The notes beneath the pieces are model-generated. The model ran no database searches and had not been told where the DNA came from. It saw only the letters and a program-made list of their open reading frames with translations. Of a stretch of 64,000 nucleotides of DNA, positions 55,170-64,000 are shown one piece after another. Both the position numbers and the translations under genes were made by a program. Each line of letters starts with the position of its first letter. The stretch's first letter is position 1. The DNA is taken from positions 1-64,000 of the forward strand of contig JAFZRY010000020.1 in NCBI GenBank assembly GCA_017619615.1, read 5' to 3'. The DNA is from Lachnospiraceae bacterium. Lineage in GTDB: Bacteria; Bacillota; Clostridia; Lachnospirales; Lachnospiraceae.

Positions 55170-56723
55170 ATGAAGAGGAAACTGCTCGGTTTTCTGCTGC
55201 TCCTCGTGATGGCGCTCAGCGTCCTGCGCCCGGTCGTCCGGGCCGACGACCCGCTGTCGGAAGAGGAACGGAAAAAACAGGAGGCGGAATCCCAGGCGGC
55301 CCGCGTCAGCGGCCTCCGGGACGACCTCCTTCTTGAACTGTCCGAAAAACGCGCCGCTTCCGACGTCCTGATGGACGAAATGATCTCCCTGAATAATCAA
55401 ATCACCGCCGCGCGCGAAAACATCGACCGGATCACGCAGGAGATGGCCTCCCAGGAAACGGACCTGGACGAACAGAGAGCCGCCATGGCCCTCCGCATCC
55501 AGTACGCCTACGAACAGCCGCCGGCCTCCTACCTGGAGATCCTGTTCGGCTCCCGCTCCCTGAGCGAGATCCTGAATAACGCCGAATACATCCGCTCCAT
55601 CTCCGAATACGACGCGCAGATGAAGGAGGAATTCGAGAAGGCGCTGGACGCCTCCGAACAGAGCCTCATGCAGATGCGGGAAGAGGAGAGCCGCCTGACG
55701 ACGCTTCTGGCGGACACCGCGGCCCGGTTCGAACAGTATCAGCAGATGACGGAAGACCTTCTGAAGAAGATCGACGAATACACGAAAGAAGCGGAAGAGT
55801 ATTCCGCGGAAGCGGCCGCCCACGACAGGGAAATCGCCGAGATCACCGAGCGCCTGAAACGCGAAGAGGAAGCCGCGAAGAAAGCCGCGGAACTGGCCCG
55901 CGCGCAGCAGGAAGCGGAGGAAAAAGCCCGCCGTGAAGAGGAGAGCCGGGCTGCCGAAGAGGAATCCAGACGGCGCGAAGCGGAGAGCCGCGCGGCCGAG
56001 ACCACCGCCGCCCCGGAAGTCCCCGAAACGCTCCCGGTCATCACCGAAGCGCCGGAAACCGCCCCGCCCGAAACGGCCCCGCCTTCCACGGAGGCTACGC
56101 AGCCGCCTGAATCGGAAACGGTCCCGCCCACGCAGCCGCCGGAATCGGAGACCGTGCCTCCGGAAACGGAGCCGCCGGAAACGACGCCTGCGGAGACCGA
56201 CCCTTCCGAGACCGATCCGCCGGAGACCGACTCTCCTGAGACCACGCCGCCCGAAACGACGGAGGAAATGAGCGAGCTCCAGCGCCGTTACCTGATCAAG
56301 TCCGATGAGCGCGGCGTCGGTTCCCTGGAGATAGACCCCAACTGGCTAAACCCCAGCGGCTACACCAACCTGTACTTCCTGGCGGCCATCATCGACGCGG
56401 AAGCCGGCGGCCAGCCCTACGAGGGGCGCCTCGGGGTCGGCGACGTGATCTTCAACCGCATCCTGGACCCGCGCTTCCAGATGACGATCTACGACGTGGT
56501 CTACGCCCAGAACCAGTTCACGCCGACCATTAACGGCCTGCTGGACCTGGTCCTCGCGCGCGGCGCCCGCGAATCCTGCATGCAGGCGGCGCAGGACTGC
56601 TTCAACGGCATCCATCACTTTGACACGCGCTGGCTGTACTTCTGCGCGCCGAGCACCTGGGAGGCCTGTCACCCCCCGTACACCGAATACATCCAGCTCG
56701 GCGACCATATTTTCTACTATTGA
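55170..56723 (+). CDS. Secreted CwlO-like coiled-coil protein with SleB-type hydrolase domain
   Basis: The 517-residue protein has a signal peptide (1-25, LRPVVRADD near cleavage), a long coiled coil (about 30-285) like the N-terminus of PcsB/CwlO peptidoglycan hydrolases, a Pro/Glu/Thr-rich spacer (about 285-375, repeated PPETxPPE units) and a C-terminal cell-wall hydrolase_2/SleB-type domain (about 395-517; AAIIDAEAGGQPYEGRLGVG, FNRILDPRF, FTPTINGLLD). In PcsB the coiled coil is controlled by FtsEX, so a similar control is possible. It starts 21 nt after glyS with GGAGG. Confidence 0.88.
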   Translation: MKRKLLGFLLLLVMALSVLRPVVRADDPLSEEERKKQEAESQAARVSGLRDDLLLELSEKRAASDVLMDEMISLNNQITAARENIDRITQEMASQETDLDEQRAAMALRIQYAYEQPPASYLEILFGSRSLSEILNNAEYIRSISEYDAQMKEEFEKALDASEQSLMQMREEESRLTTLLADTAARFEQYQQMTEDLLKKIDEYTKEAEEYSAEAAAHDREIAEITERLKREEEAAKKAAELARAQQEAEEKARREEESRAAEEESRRREAESRAAETTAAPEVPETLPVITEAPETAPPETAPPSTEATQPPESETVPPTQPPESETVPPETEPPETTPAETDPSETDPPETDSPETTPPETTEEMSELQRRYLIKSDERGVGSLEIDPNWLNPSGYTNLYFLAAIIDAEAGGQPYEGRLGVGDVIFNRILDPRFQMTIYDVVYAQNQFTPTINGLLDLVLARGARESCMQAAQDCFNGIHHFDTRWLYFCAPSTWEACHPPYTEYIQLGDHIFYY

Positions 56724-56745
56724 TCCGGGAGGTCATGATACATCC

Positions 56746-58140
56746 ATGAAAGTTTTCAATACCCTGTCCCGTCAGAAAGAAGAGTTCATCACCCGCGAGC
56801 CCGGCAAGGTCAGCATGTACGTCTGCGGGCCTACGGTTTACGATTATATCCATATCGGCAACGCCCGCCCCATGATCTTCTTTGACAGCGTCCGCCGCTA
56901 TCTGGAATACAAGGGCTACGATGTGAACTACGTCTCCAACTTCACGGACGTGGATGACAAGATCATCAAGCGCGCCCTGGAAGAAGGCGTGGATTCCTCC
57001 GTGATCTCCGAGCGCTTCATCAAAGAGTGCAAAACGGACATGGCGGGCATGGACGTGCGTCCGGCCACCACGCATCCGAAGGCGACCGAGGAGATCGGCG
57101 GCATGATCGAAATGATTCAGGCCCTGATCGACAAAGGCTACGCCTACGAAGTGAACGGCACGGTCTATTACCGCGTCAAAGCCTTCCGCCGCTACGGCGA
57201 GCTGTCCGGCAAGAACCTGGACGACCTGATCAGCGGCAACCGCACCCTGCTCGTGACCGGCGAGGACGAGAAGGAGAACCCGGCGGACTTCGTGCTGTGG
57301 AAGCCGAAAAAGGAAGGCGAACCGTTCTGGCCCTCCCCCTGGGGCGAAGGCCGGCCCGGCTGGCACATCGAATGCTCCGTGATGTCCAAAAAATACCTGG
57401 GCGAGCAGATCGACATCCACGGCGGCGGCGAGGACCTGATCTTCCCGCACCATGAGAATGAGATCGCGCAGAGCGAGGCCGTCAGCGGCAAACAGTTCTC
57501 GCGCTACTGGATGCACAACGCGTTCCTGAACATCGACAACCGGAAAATGTCCAAATCCCTGGGCAACTTCTTCACTGTCCGCGGGATCTCCGAAAAATAC
57601 GACCTGAAGGTCCTCCGCTTCTTCATGCTGAGCGCGCATTACCGCAGCCCGCTGAACTACAGCGCGGAACTGATGGAAGCCGCGAAGAACGGCCTGGACC
57701 GCATCGAGACCGGCCTCGTCCGCCTGCGCGACGAAGCCGCCAAATGCCCGGCCGGCCCGGCCACCGAAGAAGGCAAAGCGAAGACCGACGCCTTCCGTAT
57801 CAAGTTCGAAGAGGCGATGGACGATGATTTCAACACCGCCGACGCGATCTCCGTCCTGTTCGAACTGATCCGCCACGCCAACACCCTGGCCCCGGAGACC
57901 ACCTCCCGCGGCGACTGGGACTACCTGCGTGAAACCGTCCTGAAACTGGCGGACATCCTGGGCATCGGCGAGCCGAAGCAGGAACTGCTGGACGAGGCGG
58001 TGGAAGCCCTGATCGAAGAGCGCCAGGCCGCCCGGAAAGCGAAGAATTACGCGCGGGCCGACGAGATCCGCGCCATGCTGGCGGCCCAGGGCATCCTGCT
58101 GGAAGACAGCAAAGACGGCGTCAAATGGAAAAGAGCATAA
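56746..58140 (+). CDS. cysS: Cysteinyl-tRNA synthetase
   Basis: The 464-residue class I synthetase has CGPTVYDYIHIGNARP (HIGH motif and first zinc Cys), GWHIECSVMS, the HGGGEDLIFPHHENE zinc ligands and KMSKSLGNF. The frame is open upstream, but the ATG at 56746 gives the normal N-terminus (KVFNTLSRQKEEF). GGGAGG is 13 nt upstream, rather distant. It overlaps mrnC by 16 nt. Confidence 0.97.
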   Translation: MKVFNTLSRQKEEFITREPGKVSMYVCGPTVYDYIHIGNARPMIFFDSVRRYLEYKGYDVNYVSNFTDVDDKIIKRALEEGVDSSVISERFIKECKTDMAGMDVRPATTHPKATEEIGGMIEMIQALIDKGYAYEVNGTVYYRVKAFRRYGELSGKNLDDLISGNRTLLVTGEDEKENPADFVLWKPKKEGEPFWPSPWGEGRPGWHIECSVMSKKYLGEQIDIHGGGEDLIFPHHENEIAQSEAVSGKQFSRYWMHNAFLNIDNRKMSKSLGNFFTVRGISEKYDLKVLRFFMLSAHYRSPLNYSAELMEAAKNGLDRIETGLVRLRDEAAKCPAGPATEEGKAKTDAFRIKFEEAMDDDFNTADAISVLFELIRHANTLAPETTSRGDWDYLRETVLKLADILGIGEPKQELLDEAVEALIEERQAARKAKNYARADEIRAMLAAQGILLEDSKDGVKWKRA

Positions 58141-58541
58141 GAGAAGCCTTCGGCCTGAAGCCGGCTGACCCCCTGCGGGTCTCCAGCCTTTCCCTGGCCT
58201 ACGTGGGAGACGCGGTCTTCGCCCTGTTTTTCCGGACCGTGCTCCTGGAACAGAAAAACGGTCCCAACGGCGCCCTGCACAGCCGGGCGCTTGCCTATGT
58301 CTCCGCGGTGGGCCAGGCCAAAATGGCGCAGGGCCTGCAGGAGATGCTGACGGAGGAGGAAGCGGCGGTGTTCCGCCGCGGCCGCAACGCCAAGCCGGAG
58401 CACGGCGCGAAAAACGCCACCGGCCGGGAATATCACCTGGCCACCGGACTGGAAGCCCTGATCGGCTACCTGTACCTGCAGGGCCGGGAAGACCGCATCA
58501 TCGAACTCATGAAAGCAGGAATGCCCTATGCCGAACAATGA
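58125..58541 (+). CDS. mrnC: Mini-ribonuclease III
   Basis: The 138-residue RNase III-type nuclease lacks the dsRNA-binding domain and matures 23S rRNA. LSLAYVGDAVFALF carries the catalytic acidic residues, and GLEALIGYLYL the second metal-binding Glu. Overlaps with cysS and rlmB give the standard Firmicutes order cysS-mrnC-rlmB. Confidence 0.95.
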   Translation: MEKSIREAFGLKPADPLRVSSLSLAYVGDAVFALFFRTVLLEQKNGPNGALHSRALAYVSAVGQAKMAQGLQEMLTEEEAAVFRRGRNAKPEHGAKNATGREYHLATGLEALIGYLYLQGREDRIIELMKAGMPYAEQ

Positions 58542-59265
58542 GCTGCTGGAAGGCCGCCACGCGGTCACCGAAGCCCTCCGCGCCGGCCTCACGCCGGAAG
58601 TGATCTACCTGCAGAAAGACCTGAAGGAAGAGCAGAAGAACAGCGTGCTGGAAGCGGCTAAAAAAGCCGGAGTGCGGGTGCGCCTCTGCGAAAAAGAAAA
58701 ACTCGACGCCCTGTCGGCGACCGGCCGGCACCAGGGCGTGATGGCCGAACTGGCGCCGCTGCCTTACGCGGAAGTCGCCGACATGCTGGCCGCCGCCCGC
58801 GCGAAAGGCGAGGATCCCTTCCTGATCCTGCTGGACGGGATCGAGGATCCCCATAACCTGGGCGCCGTCATCCGCTCGGCCCACCAGGCCGGCGCGCACG
58901 GGGTGATCCTTCCCAAAAACCGCTCTGCGGGCCTCAACGCGACGGTCGCGCGCACCTCGGCCGGCGCCGTGCATTTCCTCCCCGTGGCCCAGGTGATTAA
59001 CCTGTCGCGCACCATGGAGGAACTGAAGAAGGAAGGCCTGTGGTTCGCCTGCGCGGACATGGATGGGCAGGTGCTGTTCCAACAGGACCTGAAAGGTCCC
59101 ATCGGGCTGGTGATCGGCAGCGAGGGGGCGGGGATCTCCCCCAACGTCCGGAAGCACTGCGATTTCGTGGTCTCGATCCCCATGAAGGGGCAGATCGATT
59201 CCCTGAACGCATCGGTGGCGGCCGGCATCCTGATGTTTGAAGTCGTCAGACAGAGAAGTCTGTAA
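58528..59265 (+). CDS. rlmB: 23S rRNA (guanosine-2'-O)-methyltransferase RlmB
   Basis: The 245-residue SPOUT enzyme has an N-terminal RNA-recognition domain (LLEGRHAVTEAL) and the motifs DPHNLGAVIRSA, GLVIGSEGAGI and IPMKGQIDSLNASVAAGI. Position after cysS and mrnC supports the RlmB assignment (G2251). Confidence 0.94.
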   Translation: MPNNELLEGRHAVTEALRAGLTPEVIYLQKDLKEEQKNSVLEAAKKAGVRVRLCEKEKLDALSATGRHQGVMAELAPLPYAEVADMLAAARAKGEDPFLILLDGIEDPHNLGAVIRSAHQAGAHGVILPKNRSAGLNATVARTSAGAVHFLPVAQVINLSRTMEELKKEGLWFACADMDGQVLFQQDLKGPIGLVIGSEGAGISPNVRKHCDFVVSIPMKGQIDSLNASVAAGILMFEVVRQRSL

Positions 59266-59282
59266 ATCTGAGGAGATATATC

Positions 59283-60506
59283 ATGCCTGTATGTGTAAGG
59301 AGTGAGATCGGTCCTTTAAAAAAGGTCATGCTCAAGCGCCCCGGCAAGGAACTGGAGCACCTGGTCCCGGAGACCATGGGAAGCCTGCTCTTTGACGATA
59401 TTCCTTTCCTGTACCGCGCGCAGGAAGAGCACGACCAGTTTGCCGCGCTGCTGCGCAGCCAGGGCGTACAGGTCCTGTACCTGGACGAACTGACGGCGGA
59501 GACGCTGAAGGCGAACCCGGGCCTGCGCGAGCAGTTCATCCGCGACGCCGTCGAACAGGCCGGCCCCACCGCCCGCGGCTACCGCGAACCGGTGGAGGAA
59601 TACTTAAACAGCATCGAAGACGACCTGGAACTGATCCGCAGCGTCATGGCCGGCGTGCCGCGCCGGGAACTGTTCCCCGGCAATACGGGTCATCTGGCGG
59701 ACCTGATCGACGACAGCACGGACTTCGCGATCCCGCCCATGCCGAATCTGTATTTCACCCGCGATCCCTTTGCCGTCATCGGAGAGGGCGTCAGCCTGCA
59801 CCGCATGCATACGGAGATCCGGAACCGGGAAGTGCTGTTCGGACAGTACATTTTCAATTATCATCCGGATTATAAGGACTGCGTGAAGCAGTATTACAAG
59901 CGGCACGACCACTTCAGCCTGGAGGGCGGCGACATCCTGAACCTCAGCGAAACCGTGCTGGCGGTCGGAATCTCGGAGCGCACGCAGGCGGAAGCCGTGG
60001 ACCGGCTGGCCCGGAATATCTTCCGGGACGAGGAGTCGCGTATCGACACGGTCCTGGCGTTCTATATCCCGCACACCCGCGCGTTCATGCATCTGGATAC
60101 GGTGTTTACCCAGGTGGATCACGATAAATTCACGGTGCATCCCGGCATCCTGCCGTCCCTGCGCATCTTCGAGATCACGGGCCGCGGCGAACCGAAACCG
60201 CACTTCCGCGAACTGGATGAGAGCCCGCAGGAAGCTCTGGCCCGCTATCTGCACCGGGACAAAGTGGAACTCATCCGCTGCGGCGGCAGCGACCGCATCG
60301 CGGCGGACCGCGAGCAGTGGAACGACGGCTCCAACACGCTGTGCATCGCGCCCGGCAAAGTGCTGGTCTACGACCGCAACTACGTGACGAACCGCCTGCT
60401 GGAGGATGCGGGCATCACCGTCCTGTCCTTCAACGGCTCCGAACTGTCCCGCGGACGCGGCGGCCCCCGCTGCATGAGCATGCCGTTCGAACGGGAAGAT
60501 CTATGA
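59283..60506 (+). CDS. arcA: Arginine deiminase
   Basis: The 407-residue enzyme converts arginine to citrulline and ammonia. It has the N-terminal VRSEIGPLKKV, NLYFTRDPF, EGGDIL, the catalytic His in PHTRAFMHLDTVF and the nucleophile Cys in RGRGGPRCMSMP. No arcB, arcC or arginine/ornithine antiporter lies in the window, so the rest of the pathway must be elsewhere. It begins 17 nt after rlmB with GAGGAGAT; its stop overlaps the ABC transporter start (ATGA). Confidence 0.96.
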   Translation: MPVCVRSEIGPLKKVMLKRPGKELEHLVPETMGSLLFDDIPFLYRAQEEHDQFAALLRSQGVQVLYLDELTAETLKANPGLREQFIRDAVEQAGPTARGYREPVEEYLNSIEDDLELIRSVMAGVPRRELFPGNTGHLADLIDDSTDFAIPPMPNLYFTRDPFAVIGEGVSLHRMHTEIRNREVLFGQYIFNYHPDYKDCVKQYYKRHDHFSLEGGDILNLSETVLAVGISERTQAEAVDRLARNIFRDEESRIDTVLAFYIPHTRAFMHLDTVFTQVDHDKFTVHPGILPSLRIFEITGRGEPKPHFRELDESPQEALARYLHRDKVELIRCGGSDRIAADREQWNDGSNTLCIAPGKVLVYDRNYVTNRLLEDAGITVLSFNGSELSRGRGGPRCMSMPFEREDL

Positions 60507-62242
60507 AGAGGGACTTCAGCAAAAGCCGCTTATCCATCTTTATCTCGTACCTCCGGCCGCACCGCCGGGATTTTGCGCTGGACATGTTCTTTTCCTTCCT
60601 GATTGCCGCGGTGGATCTGGTATTCCCGTACGTGTCCCGCTGGTCCATGAACACGCTGCTGCCGAACCGCGCGTTCGGCGCTTTTTTTGCCGTCATGGCC
60701 TGCATGCTGGCAGCGTACCTGCTGCGCTCCGTATTCAACTACCTGATCACGGTGATCGGTCACGGCATGGGCATGAAGGTGGAGACCGACATGCGCCGCG
60801 ACGTGTTCAACCACATGCAGGAGCTGTCATACAGTTTTTTTGACAAAAACCGCACCGGCGTGCTGCTGGCGCGCGTGACCAACGACCTGTTCGAGGTCGT
60901 GGAACTGGCGCATCACGGGCCGGAAAACATCCTGATCTGCAGCCTGACGATCGTGGGCGCGATAGTCGTGCTCTTCCTGATCAACTGGCGTCTGGCGCTG
61001 GTCCTGCTGGTCCTGATACCCGTGCTGATCGGCTTCACGCTGCGGCAGCGGCGGCGCATGCAGCAGGCCAACCGCGAGGTGAAAGTCAAGGTGGGCGAGA
61101 TCAACGCGGCCATCGAGAGCGGCATTTCGGGCATCCGCACCTCCAAAGCGTTCGCGAACGAAGCGGAAGAGGACGCCAAGTTCGATAAAGCCAACGAGGC
61201 CTACCGCAGCAGCCGGAACTCGTTTTACAAGGCGATGGGGCTGTTCAACGGCGGCATCGAGGCGACCGTCGGCATTATGCAGGTGGCCGTGATCGCGGCC
61301 GGCGGCTTTCTGATCATGCGGGACCAGATGAATTACATCGACCTCATCACGTTCACGCTGTACATCTCCACGTTCACCTCGCCGGTGCGCAAACTGGCGC
61401 AGTTCATGGAAATCTATACTTCCGGGATGACGGGATTCGACCGCTTCCTGGAGATCATGCGCACGCAGCCGGATATCAAGGACGCGCCGGACGCGGAAGA
61501 ACTGAAGGACGTCCGCGGCGAGATCGCCCTGGAGCACGTGTCCTTCGGCTATACCGAGGACCGGCCGGTGCTGGAGGACGTCTCCCTGCACATCGCGCCG
61601 GGCGAGACCTACGCGCTGGTGGGCGCCTCCGGGGGCGGCAAGACCACGCTCTGCCACCTGATCCCGCGTTTCTACGACGTGCAGGAGGGCCGGGTGCTGG
61701 TGGACGGGCACGACGTGCGAAGCCTCACGCAGACCTCGCTGCGCCGCAATATCGGGATCATCCAGCAGGACGTGTTCATCTTTGCAGGCACGGTCATGGA
61801 AAATATCCGCTACGGGCGGCCGGAAGCGACGGATAAAGAAGTCTACGCGGCGGCCGTGCAGGCGGAGATCCATGAGGACATCATGCAGATGCCCGACGGC
61901 TATCAGACCTTCGTGGGCGAGCGCGGCGTGCAGCTGTCCGGCGGACAGAAGCAGCGCCTGTCCATCGCACGGGTCATTTTAAAGAACCCGCCCATCATCA
62001 TCCTGGACGAGGCGACCTCGGCGCTGGACAGCGTGACGGAGGTGAAGATCCAGGAGAGCCTGGACCGGCTGAGCGAGGGCAAGACCTGTCTCGTGATCGC
62101 ACACCGGCTGTCCACCGTGCGGCGGGCGAACCGCATCGCCGTGGTGGAAGGGCACCGGATCGCGGAAGAAGGCAGCCGCGACGAATTACTGGCATTGAAC
62201 GGGGCTTACGCCGCGCTGGAGCGGGCCCAGGAACTGAAATAA
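60503..62242 (+). CDS. ABC exporter, fused permease and ATPase
   Basis: The 579-residue half-transporter has six membrane segments (about 20-310) and a nucleotide-binding domain (about 335-579) with Walker A GASGGGKTTL, signature LSGGQKQRLS, Walker B IIILDEAT and the switch His in IAHRLST. It would dimerise to export lipids, peptides or drugs; the substrate is unknown. Its ATG overlaps the arcA stop. It has no second half-transporter gene beside it, so it is probably a homodimer. Confidence 0.92.
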   Translation: MKRDFSKSRLSIFISYLRPHRRDFALDMFFSFLIAAVDLVFPYVSRWSMNTLLPNRAFGAFFAVMACMLAAYLLRSVFNYLITVIGHGMGMKVETDMRRDVFNHMQELSYSFFDKNRTGVLLARVTNDLFEVVELAHHGPENILICSLTIVGAIVVLFLINWRLALVLLVLIPVLIGFTLRQRRRMQQANREVKVKVGEINAAIESGISGIRTSKAFANEAEEDAKFDKANEAYRSSRNSFYKAMGLFNGGIEATVGIMQVAVIAAGGFLIMRDQMNYIDLITFTLYISTFTSPVRKLAQFMEIYTSGMTGFDRFLEIMRTQPDIKDAPDAEELKDVRGEIALEHVSFGYTEDRPVLEDVSLHIAPGETYALVGASGGGKTTLCHLIPRFYDVQEGRVLVDGHDVRSLTQTSLRRNIGIIQQDVFIFAGTVMENIRYGRPEATDKEVYAAAVQAEIHEDIMQMPDGYQTFVGERGVQLSGGQKQRLSIARVILKNPPIIILDEATSALDSVTEVKIQESLDRLSEGKTCLVIAHRLSTVRRANRIAVVEGHRIAEEGSRDELLALNGAYAALERAQELK

Positions 62243-62273
62243 ACGGAAAAGAAGCAACAGAAGGAGAAATGAA

Positions 62274-63236
62274 ATGACGATCGGTGTTTTGACGAGCGGC
62301 GGGGATGCCCCGGGCATGAATGCGGCCATCCGGGCCATCGTGCGGGCCGGCCTTTCCCAGGGCTGGCGTGTCGTGGGGATCGAACGGGGCTATGCGGGCC
62401 TTTTAAGCGGTGATACCCGCGAAATGACTTCCAAAAGCGTCTCCGAGGTGATCCAGCGCGGCGGCACGATCCTGTATACCGCCCGCAGCGAGGAACTGAT
62501 GACGCTGGGCGGCCAGGCGCGGGCGGCGGCCAACTGCCGGGAAATGGGCCTGGACGCGCTGGTCGTGATCGGCGGCGACGGCTCGTACCGCGGCGCGTGC
62601 GCGCTGGCGGACCTGGGCATTCCGGTCATCGGGGTCCCCGGGACCATCGACCTGGACATCGCCTGCACGGACTACACCATCGGTTTCGATACCGCGATCA
62701 ACACGGCGATGGAAGCGATCGACAAGATCCGCGACACCTCCTCCTCGCACGAACGCTGCAGCATCGTGGAGGTCATGGGGCGTTCCGCGGGCTATATCGC
62801 GCTGTGCTGCGGCATTTCCACGGGCGCGGAGGACATCCTGCTGCCCGAGCGCTGGAAAGAAGAGGACATCCAGGATCTGATCCGCAGCGTGATCGAAGGG
62901 CGCAAGGCCGGCAAGAAGCACCACCTGATCATCAACGCGGAGGGCGTGGGCCATTCCGAGGAACTCGCGGAGCGGATCGAGGCGGCCACGGGCGTGGAGT
63001 CCCGGGCCACGATCCTGGGCTACCTGCAGCGCGGCGGCTCGCCCACCTGCCGGGACCGCATCATGGCGACCCGCATGGGCGTGAAGGCCGTGGAGCTGAT
63101 CGCGGCCGGCAAACTGAACCGGGTGGTCGCCTACCGGCGCGACGGCCTCGTGGATTACGAGATCCATGAAGCGCTGGCGATGCAGAAGGACATCACCGAC
63201 ACCTGGCTGGCGATGCTGCCGATGCTGAAACGGTAA
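62274..63236 (+). CDS. pfkA: 6-phosphofructokinase, ATP-dependent
   Basis: The 320-residue glycolytic enzyme has LTSGGDAPGMNAAIR, GGDGSYRGA (Gly at the ATP/PPi-selecting position, the ATP type) and the catalytic PGTIDLDI with both acidic residues; Leu replaces the usual Asn between them. VEVMGRSAGYIAL and YLQRGGSP complete the active site. AAGGAG lies before the ATG. Confidence 0.95.
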   Translation: MTIGVLTSGGDAPGMNAAIRAIVRAGLSQGWRVVGIERGYAGLLSGDTREMTSKSVSEVIQRGGTILYTARSEELMTLGGQARAAANCREMGLDALVVIGGDGSYRGACALADLGIPVIGVPGTIDLDIACTDYTIGFDTAINTAMEAIDKIRDTSSSHERCSIVEVMGRSAGYIALCCGISTGAEDILLPERWKEEDIQDLIRSVIEGRKAGKKHHLIINAEGVGHSEELAERIEAATGVESRATILGYLQRGGSPTCRDRIMATRMGVKAVELIAAGKLNRVVAYRRDGLVDYEIHEALAMQKDITDTWLAMLPMLKR

Positions 63237-63253
63237 AGAAAAATGATAGGAAC

Positions 63254-63283
63254 GGGCGGCCTGCGAGCCGCCCCTGCTTGTGT
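63254..63283 (+). terminator. Weak terminator of pfkA merging into the miaB promoter
   Basis: GGGCGGC (63254-63260) pairs with GCCGCCC (63267-63273). The following CTGCTTGTGTTTT is only partly T-rich, and the next -35 starts at 63278, so some read-through is likely. Confidence 0.55.
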
Positions 63284-63306
63284 TTTGGCGCGAAATGCGG
63301 TAAAAT
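63278..63306 (+). promoter_or_regulatory. Promoter of miaB, near-leaderless
   Basis: TTGTGT (63278-63283) and TAAAAT (63301-63306) are 17 bp apart. The ATG begins at 63315, 8 nt past the -10, with no Shine-Dalgarno sequence in AAATCGTT. Confidence 0.65.
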
Positions 63307-63314
63307 AAATCGTT

Positions 63315-64000
63315 ATGGAAAAATACCAGTTCACACAACGGGATATGGAACACCTGGTGGAGATGACGGCGGCCTACGCGGCGCGTCTGGGGCGTGTCCC
63401 CACGGCGTTCGTGCAGACCTTCGGCTGTCAGATGAACGCCCGCGATTCGGAAAAACTGCGGGGCATCCTGCAGGACGCCGGCTTCGCGGAAGGCGCGGAC
63501 GAGACCGCGGACGTCGTGGTCATCAACACCTGCACCGTGCGCGAGAACGCCAACGAGCGCCTCTACGGCCACCTGGGCCACCTGAACAGCATGAAGCGGG
63601 AGCACCCGGACAAGCTGATCGTGCTCTGCGGCTGCATGATGCAGGAACCGGACGAGGTCGCGCGCGTCCGCCGCACCTATTCCTTCGTGGACGTCGTCTT
63701 CGGCACCCACAACCTGTACCGCTTCCCCGAACTTCTGGCGCGCCGCCTGGGCGGCGAAAAGCGGGTCTTCGAAGTCTGGGAGGCCCCGCAGGAAATGGTG
63801 GAGGAACTGCCGAAAAAGCGCGAAGTGCCGTATAAGTCCGGCGTGAACATCAGCTTCGGCTGCGACAACTTCTGCAGCTACTGCATCGTCCCTTATGTGC
63901 GCGGACGCGAGCGCAGCCGCCGGCCGGAGGACATCCTGGAGGAAGTGCGGCGTCTGGCCGCGGACGGCGTCATCGAGATCATGCTGCTGGGCCAGAACGT
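63315..64000 (+). CDS. miaB: tRNA-2-methylthio-N6-dimethylallyladenosine synthase, 5' part
   Basis: The gene runs off the window, leaving 228 residues. The UPF0004 domain carries three cysteines for the auxiliary iron-sulfur cluster (TFGCQMN, NTCTVRENANE, LCGCMMQ), and the radical-SAM motif is FGCDNFCSYCIVPYVRGRE. Radical SAM MiaB methylthiolates A37 of tRNAs reading UNN codons. GTHNLYRFPEL before the SAM domain favours MiaB over RimO or MtaB. The start is at 63315; no usable site is seen upstream. Confidence 0.94.
   Translation, partial: MEKYQFTQRDMEHLVEMTAAYAARLGRVPTAFVQTFGCQMNARDSEKLRGILQDAGFAEGADETADVVVINTCTVRENANERLYGHLGHLNSMKREHPDKLIVLCGCMMQEPDEVARVRRTYSFVDVVFGTHNLYRFPELLARRLGGEKRVFEVWEAPQEMVEELPKKREVPYKSGVNISFGCDNFCSYCIVPYVRGRERSRRPEDILEEVRRLAADGVIEIMLLGQN

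Noticed and set aside
59283-60506. Complete arginine deiminase operon
   Set aside because: Only arcA is present; the flanking genes are rlmB and an ABC exporter, with no arcB, arcC or antiporter.
63278-63835. Open frame in another phase over the start of miaB
   Set aside because: The +1 frame encodes MiaB cysteine motifs; this one is an overlapping shadow.

Overview
The window looks like part of the chromosome of a high-GC member of the Clostridia (Firmicutes), probably a gut or rumen Eubacteriales/Lachnospiraceae relative. The reasons are a T-box leader, AGGAGG-type ribosome binding sites, TTGACA/TATAAT promoters, a Mini-RNase III, the order IspH followed by an S1 protein, DUF5688 and COG2426 proteins, and Cna-B/VaFE-type surface proteins. 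Nothing in the sequence allows a genus to be named. No rRNA, prophage, transposase or CRISPR array is visible.

Layout. 1-363: three tRNA genes and a terminator. 392-8989 (minus strand): a very large surface adhesin gene followed by a coupled DUF5688 gene. The adhesin is split by a 1.9-kb group II intron (about 7885 to 6006) that has no reverse transcriptase. In domain IV it carries two unrelated small genes, and domains II to VI can be drawn directly from the sequence. 9.4-15.2 kb: rpmF, a small unknown gene, a GH18 protein, a MATE transporter and a phosphosugar mutase. 15.2-17.0 kb (minus): a TPR protein with a DUF4037 protein. 17.2-25.9 kb: a T-box-controlled operon ileS-glgP-valS whose specifier reads as a valine codon. 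26-31.3 kb: HicAB, Bcp, an ECF sigma/membrane-protein pair, tRNA-Ser, a HipBA module with three evenly spaced palindromes, and a lipoprotein. 31.4-37.2 kb: mutY, recJ, an atypical tRNA-Val(GAC), apt, a SpoU methyltransferase and thiolase.

37.3-40.5 kb: a second ECF sigma gene paired with a membrane protein that ends in a trigger-factor-like domain, then a hairpin-repeat cluster and a pyridoxamine kinase. 40.7-46.1 kb: NfeD, SPFH protein, glycerol kinase, an Ldh2-family dehydrogenase and malic enzyme. 46.2-52.7 kb: a lipoprotein, a COG2426 membrane protein, an AAA+ ATPase, a BaiN-like flavoprotein fused to cytidylate kinase, IspH and S1. 52.8-64 kb: a lipoprotein, glyS, a CwlO-like/SleB-type hydrolase, cysS-mrnC-rlmB, arginine deiminase, an ABC exporter, pfkA and the start of miaB.

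Most of the window is housekeeping: translation, tRNA and rRNA modification, glycolysis and glycogen use, and DNA repair. The accessory parts are the intron-split adhesin, the two toxin-antitoxin modules and the two ECF sigma loci. The strongest candidate for an undescribed arrangement is the RT-less group II intron with cargo genes inside an adhesin gene. Next are the trigger-factor-like sigma partner, the Val-specifier T-box on ileS (with an odd tRNA-Val(GAC) in the same window), and the HipBA operator array.
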